From an uncultured Bacteroidales bacterium (GTDB lineage Bacteria > Bacteroidota > Bacteroidia > Bacteroidales > P3): a stretch of 64,000 nucleotides of DNA. The notes below the pieces were generated by a model, which was given only the letters and a program-made list of their open reading frames with translations, had not been told where the DNA came from and did no database searches. Numbering within the stretch: position 1 is the stretch's first letter; each line of letters opens with the position of its first letter. Below, one piece after another: positions 14,957 to 22,555 of this stretch. A program made the position numbers and the translations under genes. The stretch lies in NCBI GenBank assembly GCA_949291555.1, contig CASEWE010000001.1, positions 1 to 64,000 on the forward strand, in the 5' to 3' direction.

Positions 14957-15065
14957 TTTCCCTGTATTTCTTCCAGCCTTCCCTTGCTCCGGCAAGGCGG
15001 GCAACGTTTGCCGCTGCTTCCCGCTCCATGAAAGGCTGGTTTCAGAACTTTTATTTCAAACTTGG

Positions 15066-15125
15066 AATAAACGCGGCTCTCGGCAAGCCAAATCGAGGCT
15101 TTGACTCTGCGTTCGGCTTGCCTGC
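15066..15125 (+). repeat. Degenerate copy of the promoter-linked repeat
   Basis: On the plus strand AACGCGGCTCTCGGCAAGCC ... GACTCTGCGTTCGGCTTGCC aligns with the unit found at 19573-19718 (read on its minus strand: GATGCGTCTCGGCAAAGC ... GCTCTGCACTCGACTTTC). The -7 box expected after it is not present. It lies between the thioesterase and the methyltransferase-like gene. Confidence 0.45.
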
Positions 15126-15183
15126 GCAGGAAATCCTGCAAGAAAGCAAGCCCGGCCGAAACCTTGCCTCGTCTTTGCGCGGG

Positions 15184-15588
15184 CTACCGGGCGCACGCCT
15201 TTTTATTTTCTTCCGCTTTTTCCAAAAACGCCTCCGAAAAGACCAGAAAGCGCTCATGCCGGGCCATTCCCACCATGGAAAGGGCATCGGAAACCTCGAT
15301 TTCGAACACCAGCTTGCGGCCTTCCATAACCGAAAGCCTTGCCAAGCAAGTCACTTTCATGCCCGGAAGCGTAGCTTTGAGGTGCTTGGCTTCGATAGCA
15401 ATCCCTACCGTGGTCTCGCCTGCTTCCAAATAAGGCTCTATCAGCTTGCACGCTGTCTTTTCCATCAAGGCCACCATGGCCGGGGTGGCATAAACCGGCA
15501 GCGAGCCCGAGCCATAGACGCTGGCCAGGTCCTGCCCGCCCACTGTGAATTCCGAACGGGATTCCGTCCCTGCATTGATCGTTTTCAT
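15184..15588 (-). CDS. Hotdog-fold thioesterase (FlK-like)
   Basis: 134 residues with the features of the fluoroacetyl-CoA-thioesterase-like branch of hotdog enzymes: VYGSGSLPVYATPAMVALME (the conserved Thr/Pro and Glu of the active-site helix), VGIAIEAKHLKATLPG and SDALSMVGMARHERFLV. The MEKTAC helix followed by a substrate-binding strand is characteristic. Such enzymes hydrolyse small acyl-CoAs, often as housekeeping. The ATG at 15588 is preferred over a long upstream open frame that would cross the kbl terminator. It is transcribed in the same direction as kbl. Confidence 0.8.
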   Translation of the reverse strand: MKTINAGTESRSEFTVGGQDLASVYGSGSLPVYATPAMVALMEKTACKLIEPYLEAGETTVGIAIEAKHLKATLPGMKVTCLARLSVMEGRKLVFEIEVSDALSMVGMARHERFLVFSEAFLEKAEENKKACAR

Positions 15589-15720
15589 GATTTTGATTTC
15601 TTGGAAAGCCTTTTTGAATCCCGGAAAGCCTTTGGGAGCGAAAGATTCCCCGGAAAGGATCCTGACAAAACAGTCCCGGGAAAGTTCCCTTTCCGGAACT
15701 GGCCGTTCCCCGGCATCCCT

Positions 15721-15755
15721 CAAAAAAGGCCGGTTGCCGGAAAAGGCAACCGGCC
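15721..15755 (-). terminator. Terminator of kbl
   Basis: Perfect 11-bp stem GGCCGGTTGCC/GGCAACCGGCC with a six-base loop, followed on the minus strand by TTTTTTG, 25 bases past the kbl stop. Confidence 0.9.
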
Positions 15756-15780
15756 TTCTGGAAACCGGCTTCGACCGCTT

Positions 15781-16971
15781 TTATTTAAGAACGCCCAATT
15801 CCTTGCCTATCTTGGTAAAAGCGGCAATGCACTTGTCGAGGTGTTCCCTTTCGTGTCCGGCCGAAAGCTGAACCCGGATGCGAGCCTGTCCTTTGGGCAC
15901 TACCGGGTAATAGAAACCCGTCACGTAAATGCCCTCGGCCTGCAATCGGCTGGCAAAATCCTGCGACAGCTTGGCATCGTACAACATCACGGCGCAAATG
16001 GCCGACTGGGTAGGCTTGATGTCGAAACCCGCCTCTTTCATCTTCCCGACGAAATACTCGGTGTTGGCATGCAGCTTGTCTTGAAGCTCGTTGGTTTCGT
16101 TCATCATGTCGAACATCTGGATGGCTGCAGCCGCCACCATGGGCGGAATGGAATTGGAAAACAAATAAGGCCGCGAACGCTGGCGCAGCAGGTCGATGAT
16201 TTCCTTATGCCCGGTCGTGAATCCGCCGACCGCGCCGCCGAAAGCCTTGCCCAGCGTGCCGGTAATGATATCGACCTTGCCCCTGCAATCGAACTGCTCG
16301 GTAACCCCCCGGCCGGTCTTGCCTACCACGCCGGCCGAATGGCTTTCATCCACCATGACCATGGCATCGTATTTCTCGGCCAACGAAAGGATTTTGTCCA
16401 AAGGAGCCACATTGCCGTCCATCGAAAAGACCCCGTCGGTAACGATGATGCGGAAACGCTGCGCCTGCGCTTCTTTCAGGCAGTTTTCCAACTCGCCCAT
16501 ATCCCCGTTGGCGTAACGGTAGCGCTTGGCCTTGCAAAGCCGGACCCCGTCTATGATGGAAGCATGGTTGAGGGCATCGGATATGATGGCATCCTGTTCG
16601 TTGAGCAAGGGTTCGAACACGCCTCCGTTGGCATCGAAGCAAGCCGCGTAAAGGATAGCATCCTCCGTGCCGAAAAATTCGGCGATCTTGCGTTCCAGTT
16701 CCTTGTGCAAATCCTGCGTCCCGCAGATGAAGCGGACGGAACTCATGCCGTAGCCCCTTTCATCCAGGGCTTTCTTCGCCGCCGCAATCAGCTTGGGATT
16801 GTTCGAGAGCCCCAAGTAGTTGTTCGCGCAGAAGTTCAAGACTTCTTGTCCGCCCTTCACTTTGATGGCGGCCTGCTGGGGGGTCACGATGACCCGTTCT
16901 TCCTTGTAAAGCCCGGCATCACGGATTCCCTTTAATTCCTCTTGCAGGAATTGTTGAAATTTTCCGTACAT
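15781..16971 (-). CDS. kbl: Glycine C-acetyltransferase (2-amino-3-ketobutyrate CoA ligase)
   Basis: 396 residues, normal for Kbl, a PLP enzyme that joins glycine and acetyl-CoA or, in threonine breakdown, cleaves 2-amino-3-oxobutyrate. The alpha-oxoamine synthase signatures are present: NYLGLSNNP, YGMSSVRFICGTQDLHKELE, SDALNHASIIDGVRL, VDESHSAGVVGKTGRG (PLP-binding Asp 208 and His 211) and GTLGKAFGG with PLP lysine 242. The C-terminal ARIRVQLSAGHEREHLD is family-typical. No threonine dehydrogenase gene is adjacent. The gene is monocistronic or leads the thioesterase, but a strong terminator separates them. Confidence 0.95.
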   Translation of the reverse strand: MYGKFQQFLQEELKGIRDAGLYKEERVIVTPQQAAIKVKGGQEVLNFCANNYLGLSNNPKLIAAAKKALDERGYGMSSVRFICGTQDLHKELERKIAEFFGTEDAILYAACFDANGGVFEPLLNEQDAIISDALNHASIIDGVRLCKAKRYRYANGDMGELENCLKEAQAQRFRIIVTDGVFSMDGNVAPLDKILSLAEKYDAMVMVDESHSAGVVGKTGRGVTEQFDCRGKVDIITGTLGKAFGGAVGGFTTGHKEIIDLLRQRSRPYLFSNSIPPMVAAAAIQMFDMMNETNELQDKLHANTEYFVGKMKEAGFDIKPTQSAICAVMLYDAKLSQDFASRLQAEGIYVTGFYYPVVPKGQARIRVQLSAGHEREHLDKCIAAFTKIGKELGVLK

Positions 16972-17162
16972 ATCCTATCTCTTTATTATTTGTTTCTCCG
17001 CACATTGTTTTCGCTATGCAAACCTTGCTTCCTGCAAGGCCCGGCAAGGCCGCGCGGAAACGCTCCTGCCGTTGCTGTCTTATTCCTGCTGATCGCTTCT
17101 CTCTTCCCGGTATCGCCAACTTTCTTTCCGCATGCTATCCTTCCCGAAGGCTAAACGCTCTT

Positions 17163-17187
17163 TTCCCGAAAGCCGGCTTTTCGGGAA
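17163..17187 (-). terminator. Possible terminator of small OMP gene
   Basis: On the minus strand TTCCCGAAAA-GCCGGC-TTTCGGGAA directly follows the stop codon. The T-tract is short, so this is a weak call. Confidence 0.4.
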
Positions 17188-17781
17188 TCAGAACTTGAAA
17201 TTCAAGCCCAAGTTGACCCAAGACTGCTCCCAAGCCCCCAGGTCGAACTCAAGGTTCACCCCGACCGATTCGCTAAAGTAGTACGAGGAACCTACTATGA
17301 ACGCGCCCGAGAAGAAGCCCCGGGATCCGTGCCGGTTTTCGACGCGGTAATTGGTGCCGTCCACATTGACTTTTTCCTTCCCGGTAAACAGCGCGATGCC
17401 GCCGCCGATTCCCACACCGCCGTAAACCTCCCATGCCGGGACAACCACGCTGAACCGGTAGGTGGTACGGACTTTGAAGTCTAAATAGTGGTCGTTGTTG
17501 CGGTACACGGTCTTTACCCCGTTGTAAGTATCGCTCCAGTTATGCCCGTTCCACATGTAGCCTACTTGGCCGCCAATGGTGAACGACCCTTTCCACACCC
17601 GGGCCAAGGAATAATCATAAGCAACATTGGCGCCCACAATGCCGGAAAATCCGGCACGCACGCCCAGAATCGAGCTTCCGGGGGCGATCCCGTCGTACAC
17701 CCCGCCTGCTTGAACCGGCCGCATTCCCGCGGTCAAAGCCACAAAGCCGGCAACAGCCAGCATGCTCAAAATCTTTTTCAT
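17188..17781 (-). CDS. Small outer-membrane beta-barrel protein
   Basis: 197 residues: signal peptide MKKILSMLAVAGFVALTAG (cleavage near RPVQA), then alternating strands with Gly and aromatic residues (GVRAGFSGIVGANVAYDY, GSFTIGGQVGYMW, YLDFKVRTTYRFS, VYGGVGIGGGIALF) ending in the typical outer-membrane C-terminal Phe (LGLNFKF). The pattern fits an 8-stranded barrel such as OmpW/PorT-like families. No specific function can be assigned. It stands alone between kbl and the aminopeptidase gene. Confidence 0.7.
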   Translation of the reverse strand: MKKILSMLAVAGFVALTAGMRPVQAGGVYDGIAPGSSILGVRAGFSGIVGANVAYDYSLARVWKGSFTIGGQVGYMWNGHNWSDTYNGVKTVYRNNDHYLDFKVRTTYRFSVVVPAWEVYGGVGIGGGIALFTGKEKVNVDGTNYRVENRHGSRGFFSGAFIVGSSYYFSESVGVNLEFDLGAWEQSWVNLGLNFKF

Positions 17782-17937
17782 GACTTCTTTCTTTTTAAAA
17801 TTTTATTTTGAAAGTCTTTCCGGATTCCTGTTCCCTGTCATTGATAGCCCATCCTCCCGCATCCCGCCTCGGAAAACCAAACGAGCTCCTTCACGAAACG
17901 GTTTGCAAGGGTGCGCGAGATGCAGGCAAAAGCGCTC

Positions 17938-19329
17938 CTACGCCTTCAGGCAGGCCTCCTCCACCTCGGCCACCGTTTTGGGTATGGGCTGCCCCAGCAC
18001 CTTGCAGCCTTTCTCGGTTATAAGGATATCGTCCTCGATCCGGATGCCGCCAAAGTCCTTGTAAGCTTCCACTTTCCCGTAATCAATATACTGCGTGAAC
18101 TTTTCCTTGCTCTTCCATTGGTCGATAAGGGCGGGAATGAAGTATATGCCCGGTTCGTCCGTCAGCACGAAGCCGGGTTGCAAACGGCGTCCCAAACGCA
18201 AATAGGAAAGCCCGAACTGATCCGAACGCCGTATTTCGTCGTCATAGCCGAAAAGGTTTTCTCCCATGTTTTCCATGTCGTGCACATCCAAGCCCATCAT
18301 ATGCCCTAAGCCATGCGGCATGAACAAGGCATGGGCTCCTTCCTGCACGGCCTGTTCCACGTCCCCTTTCATCAAGCCGAGGTCTTTCAGCCCTTGGGCT
18401 ATCACCTTGCAGGCGGAAAGGTGGTAATCCCGGTAGGGAAGGCCCGGCTTGAGCGTTTCGATGACCGTTGTATTGGCCTTGAGCACAATCTCGTAAATTT
18501 CTTTCTGCCGTGTGGTGAACTTCCCTCCCACGGGGGTTGTGCGGGTAATGTCGGAACAATAATGGTTATGGGTTTCGGCACCGGCGTCGACCACCATCAA
18601 GCGGCCTTCCTTGAGCATGTTCCCATGGTGATGGTTATGCAAAGTCTGCCCGTTCATGGAAACAATCGGAAGGAAAGACATGGAGCCGTGGTGCTGCAAA
18701 GCCACCCCTTCGATGGCGCCGGACACCTGGTACTCGTAAGTCCCGGGCTTGCACATGCGCATGGCCAGCGTATGCATCTTGTAGGCAATGTCCATGGCTT
18801 CCTCTATCTCGGCCAATTCTTCCTTGCTTTTGATGGAACGCTGCGCGGAAATGGCCTTGATGAGCTCTACCGACTGGTCTTCCTTGAGCTTGCCCACCGG
18901 AACCGACATCCATTCGGCCATTTTCTGGGCCACCTGCATGTTGTAAGGAGCCACGTAGTGGATCTTCCGGCGGCTCAACACGGCCTTGTGCAGCAGTTCT
19001 TTCAAATCGTTCACCGGAGCCGTTTCCGAAATTCCCGCCTCGGCCGCCATGTCGGCTACCGAGGGAAGATGCCCCATCCAGATGATATCGTCCATGGTGA
19101 GGTCGTCGGCATAGAGGTAATCCTTATCGGCATCCAAATCGATGAGGCCGAACATGTCAGGGGTCTGCAAGCCGAAGAAATACAAGAAATTGCTGTCTTG
19201 ACGGAACGGGTATGTATTGCCCGCGTAGTTGCACGGAACTTCCGGGTTCCCCGGGAAAAACACCAAGCCGCCTTTCAGGGCTTGCCGCAATTTGGCACGA
19301 CGGGCCATGTAGATTTTCTTGTCGAACAT
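17938..19329 (-). CDS. pepP: Xaa-Pro aminopeptidase (aminopeptidase P family)
   Basis: 463 residues with the N-terminal creatinase-like domain (FPGNPEVPCNYAGNTYPFRQDSNF, FGLQTPDMFGLIDLDA) and the C-terminal pita-bread metalloprotease domain. Metal ligands are visible: VVDAGAETHNHYCSDITRT (two Asp), MPHGLGHMMGLDVHD (His), LTDEPGIYF (Glu) and RIEDDILITE (Glu). It removes an N-terminal residue when proline is next. Length is normal. There is no signal peptide, so it acts in the cytoplasm. It is preceded by a 390-base leader carrying three promoter-like boxes in a duplicated repeat. Confidence 0.92.
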   Translation of the reverse strand: MFDKKIYMARRAKLRQALKGGLVFFPGNPEVPCNYAGNTYPFRQDSNFLYFFGLQTPDMFGLIDLDADKDYLYADDLTMDDIIWMGHLPSVADMAAEAGISETAPVNDLKELLHKAVLSRRKIHYVAPYNMQVAQKMAEWMSVPVGKLKEDQSVELIKAISAQRSIKSKEELAEIEEAMDIAYKMHTLAMRMCKPGTYEYQVSGAIEGVALQHHGSMSFLPIVSMNGQTLHNHHHGNMLKEGRLMVVDAGAETHNHYCSDITRTTPVGGKFTTRQKEIYEIVLKANTTVIETLKPGLPYRDYHLSACKVIAQGLKDLGLMKGDVEQAVQEGAHALFMPHGLGHMMGLDVHDMENMGENLFGYDDEIRRSDQFGLSYLRLGRRLQPGFVLTDEPGIYFIPALIDQWKSKEKFTQYIDYGKVEAYKDFGGIRIEDDILITEKGCKVLGQPIPKTVAEVEEACLKA

Positions 19330-19572
19330 AACTCAAGATTATTGCGTTTGCATTTCCTTCCGCCTTTCCGGAAAACCGCAAAGGGAAAGGGGTTGTTTCA
19401 ATCCGTAAAAGAACAAGGCTGCAACCTCCGGGAAAAAGATTCCGGCAACAGAACGAACCTGCCTATCCTCTTCCTGCCGGTTGCTGAAGCTTGCCGGGGG
19501 AGAAGGCATGGACCGGCAGAGAAAAAACTCTTTTCACACTGTCGAGCCGCACCCCCTCCCTCCAACGTCCCG

Positions 19573-19718
19573 CAAAAATAGTGAAAGTCGAGTGCAGAGC
19601 AAAAGAGCTTGTTCTTTTGCTTTGCCGAGACGCATCCTATTTTCGGCTCCCGCCAAAAATAGTGAAAGTCGAGTGCAGAGCAAAAGAGCTTGTTCTTTTG
19701 CTTTGCCGAGACGCATCC
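19573..19718 (-). repeat. Tandem 64-bp promoter-bearing repeat (two copies)
   Basis: 19574-19637 and 19655-19718 are identical over 64 bp (period 81). Each contains an 8-bp hairpin (GCAAAAGA, loop GCTTGT, TCTTTTGC). On the minus strand each reads TTTG, then exactly 19 bases, then TATTTTTG: a full Bacteroidetes -33/-7 promoter aimed at pepP (boxes at 19600-19603 with 19573-19580, and 19681-19684 with 19654-19661). Confidence 0.85.
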
Positions 19719-19720
19719 GT

Positions 19721-19728
19721 CAAAGATA
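19721..19728 (-). promoter_or_regulatory. -7 box bordering the repeats
   Basis: TATCTTTG on the minus strand immediately upstream of the second repeat copy; no TTTG at the right distance was found. Together with the two boxes in the repeats it gives three promoter-like sites in series toward pepP. Confidence 0.5.
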
Positions 19729-19976
19729 CGAAAATTAGAAGAAAGCCCCTATCGGAAATCCAACGAACCGAACAGGAACCCGCGGCGACACGGTGCGTTG
19801 CATCAGCAATCCCCACCGGAAATCCGATGAACCGAACAAGAAACCCTCAACCCGAAAAGGTTCGGAAAAGCTTCCGATGCCCCGGCCCGCGGAAAGCGGA
19901 AACAACCCAAAAGACAACCGATACGACGAAGCGCCCATGCCAAAGTCGGAACAAGAAGGAAGCCTGCAACGTTCCG

Positions 19977-22400
19977 TTACAGGAAAAGGCTGCCTATGCG
20001 GTACACGGCAAAAGACACCAACCACGCCACCGCTGTGGTATACAACGCCATGAAAACCGCCCATTTCCAGCTCCCGCTTTCCTTGGCCACGGCCGAAAAA
20101 ACCCCGATGCAGGGAAAATACAGCAGCACGAAGAAAACGAAAGCCAATGCCGTAACCGGGGTGAAGGCCGCTTGCGGGTCCATGATCACGCTCATGGTGC
20201 TCACGACCACTTCCTTGGCCGAAACTCCGGCCAAAAGGCAAACCCCCATCTGCCAATCCATGCCCAAAGGCTTGATGACCGGTTCGATAAAGCGGCCGAT
20301 CCGGCCTAAATAAGATTGTTCAAGGTGCTGTTTTTCAGCCAATGCCATGCTTTGCGGGCTGGCATCGGCCGGCAACCCGTCCGGGCTGGCCGGAAAATAA
20401 CCCAACGCCCACACGAGAATGGACGCAAGCAGGATGACACCCCCTATCTTTTTCAAGTACTGCATGGTCCTGTTTCCCAAGCCTTTCCAAATCGAAAGCC
20501 ACGTAGGCCAACGGTAAGGCGGCATTTCCATGACGAAAGGACTGTCGAACGACTTCAGGAACGTATGCCGCAAAAGCAAGGCAGTCAAGATGGAGACAAG
20601 AATCCCGAACAGGTAAATCAAGAAAATGATCGTGCCCGAACGCGAGCCGAAAAACATCCCCACCAGCAACACATAGACCGGCAAACGGGCGCTGCACGAC
20701 ATGAAAGGAACGATCAGCATGGTTATCAGACGGTCTTTCCGGTTCTCGATTGTCCGGGTCGCCATGATAGCCGGCACATTGCAACCGAATCCTATCAGCA
20801 AAGGAATGAACGATTTCCCATGCAAGCCGATGGTATGCATGAGCTTATCCATGATGAACGCCACCCGGGCCATATACCCGGTAGACTCCATGAAAGAAAT
20901 GAACAGAAACAATATCAGGATGTTGGGCAAGAAGACCAACACCCCGCCCACGCCTTGCACCACCCCATCTACCAAAAGGGCACGGAAAAGATTGTCGGGA
21001 AGAATCCGGTCGAGCCCGCCGGTAAGCCAGTCCACGCCGGCCTCGATCCAATCCATGGGGTACTGGCCCAGGGTGAACGTGGCTTGGAACATGACCCACA
21101 TGAAAGCCAAGAAAATAGGGAATCCCCAAATCCTATGGGTCAGCACGGCATCGATTCTTTCGGTGGCGCGCCGGCGGGAGGGGACGACCGGCAAGCCTTC
21201 CTCCCCGGCTTCGGCAGGAGCGCCTGCGGCAACTTTTCCCGACCGGCTTCCGGGGCGATGGTAACACTCCTTCAAAGCACCCCTCACAAACGCGTAACGG
21301 TAATCGGCAAAGACTTGATCCATGTCCTCGCCGAAGATTTTCTCGATGCGGCCCCGTTCCTCTTCCCCTGCCTTTTCCAAGGCCGGCAGATCCGACAAAA
21401 GCCCCGAACGGCGGACCCATTCCAAATCGCCTTCCAGAATCTTTATGGCTATGTAGCGCGACGAATACACATCGTTGTAGGCAGGATCTTTCCAAATCTG
21501 CTCCTGCAAAGCATGCAAAGCCTTTTCTATCTCTTCCGAATACGGGATATGCGTATGCCTTACGGTGCAGTCCCGGTCTTCATTCACATCGATTACCTTG
21601 TCGAGAAGGGCATCCGTCCCTTTCCCGAGCCTTCCCACGGTAGGAATCACCGGCATGCCGAGAAGTTTCCCGAGCTGCCCGTACTGGAGTTCGGCCCCGG
21701 AGGCCTCCAGTTCGTCGAACATGTTGAGCGCTACCACGACCCTGAAATCCATGTCGATGAGCTGGGTCGTCATGTACAAGTTCCGCTCTATGTTGGAAGC
21801 GTCGACCACATTGACAATCACATCGGGCCGGTGTTCCAAGAGATTCTCCATCACCAGCTTCTCTTCGGGGGAATAAGGAGAAAAGGAATAAGTGCCCGGC
21901 AAATCGGTCAGCCGGATGCGGTGCCCTTTGTAAGTGAATACGATCGTCTTGGCATCGACCGTCACCCCGCTGTAATTGCCCACGTGTTCGAACGCGCCCG
22001 AAAGGGCATTGTACAAAGAAGTCTTGCCTGTATTGGGATTGCCCACCATGCAGACATCAATGACCGAATGGCTGTCGAGCTTTTTTTCCAAGGGGCTTTC
22101 CTGCGGATCCTTTCCGGCTTTTTCCCAATCTTTGGCCACGGGCAAAAAGGTGGAAAATTCCCGTGCCTCGTCTTCCGTGCAGGGCAAAACCTCTATGCAG
22201 CAGGCCTCCGCCCGGCGCAAGGAAACCTCGCTGTCGAGAATGCGGAACGCAACGGGATCTTTCAACGGGGCCGAACGCACGACTTGCACCATCTGCCCCC
22301 GGACAAACCCCATTTCGATGATCCTATGGCGGAAAGACCCCCGCCCCTTGATTTTGAGAATCACCGCCTGCTGGCCTTCTTTCAATTCGTCCAATGTCAT
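19977..22400 (-). CDS. feoB: Ferrous iron transporter, FeoA-FeoB fusion
   Basis: 807 residues. Residues about 1-75 form a FeoA SH3-like domain (MTLDELKEGQQAVILKI, HRIIEMGFVRGQMVQVV). From about 110 an FeoB G domain: G1 VGNPNTGKTSLYNAL, G2 YSGVTVDAK, G3 DLPGTYSFS, G4 NMFDE. Then the FeoB helical region and a membrane domain with two Gate segments (MLIVPFMSCSARLPVYVLL; LAGVSAKEVVVSTM with SAKEVV). It imports Fe2+ across the inner membrane. The fusion with FeoA is common in Bacteroidetes. The ATG at 22400 starts the FeoA domain; a longer open frame upstream has no domain. It has an extra Gly/Ala/Arg-rich linker before the membrane domain. No separate feoC. Confidence 0.95.
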   Translation of the reverse strand: MTLDELKEGQQAVILKIKGRGSFRHRIIEMGFVRGQMVQVVRSAPLKDPVAFRILDSEVSLRRAEACCIEVLPCTEDEAREFSTFLPVAKDWEKAGKDPQESPLEKKLDSHSVIDVCMVGNPNTGKTSLYNALSGAFEHVGNYSGVTVDAKTIVFTYKGHRIRLTDLPGTYSFSPYSPEEKLVMENLLEHRPDVIVNVVDASNIERNLYMTTQLIDMDFRVVVALNMFDELEASGAELQYGQLGKLLGMPVIPTVGRLGKGTDALLDKVIDVNEDRDCTVRHTHIPYSEEIEKALHALQEQIWKDPAYNDVYSSRYIAIKILEGDLEWVRRSGLLSDLPALEKAGEEERGRIEKIFGEDMDQVFADYRYAFVRGALKECYHRPGSRSGKVAAGAPAEAGEEGLPVVPSRRRATERIDAVLTHRIWGFPIFLAFMWVMFQATFTLGQYPMDWIEAGVDWLTGGLDRILPDNLFRALLVDGVVQGVGGVLVFLPNILILFLFISFMESTGYMARVAFIMDKLMHTIGLHGKSFIPLLIGFGCNVPAIMATRTIENRKDRLITMLIVPFMSCSARLPVYVLLVGMFFGSRSGTIIFLIYLFGILVSILTALLLRHTFLKSFDSPFVMEMPPYRWPTWLSIWKGLGNRTMQYLKKIGGVILLASILVWALGYFPASPDGLPADASPQSMALAEKQHLEQSYLGRIGRFIEPVIKPLGMDWQMGVCLLAGVSAKEVVVSTMSVIMDPQAAFTPVTALAFVFFVLLYFPCIGVFSAVAKESGSWKWAVFMALYTTAVAWLVSFAVYRIGSLFL

Positions 22401-22555
22401 GGTACAATCCTTATAAAAAGATAAAAAGCCCCTGAAAAACCCTGAAAGAAACAAGGGAAGAAATCGAGCGAATTTACCCCGCCGTCCAGCTTCGCGCAAT
22501 ACCCACTTATAGGTAAAAAGAATCCTGTACAAAGAAACAAGCCCGGGCCGAACCC

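Larger units (their letters stand above)
19330..19976. other. Gene-free region upstream of pepP with repeats
   Basis: 647 bases without a credible gene. It contains the duplicated promoter-bearing unit (19573-19728) and a second, degenerate 36-bp direct repeat (19746-19781 and 19811-19846, shared core GAAATCC..CGAACCGAACA-like). The rest shows no structure that I can interpret. Confidence 0.6.

Noticed and set aside
20316..22424. A 702-codon plus-strand frame opposite feoB
   Set aside because: Antisense to a fully conserved FeoAB protein; no recognizable domain.
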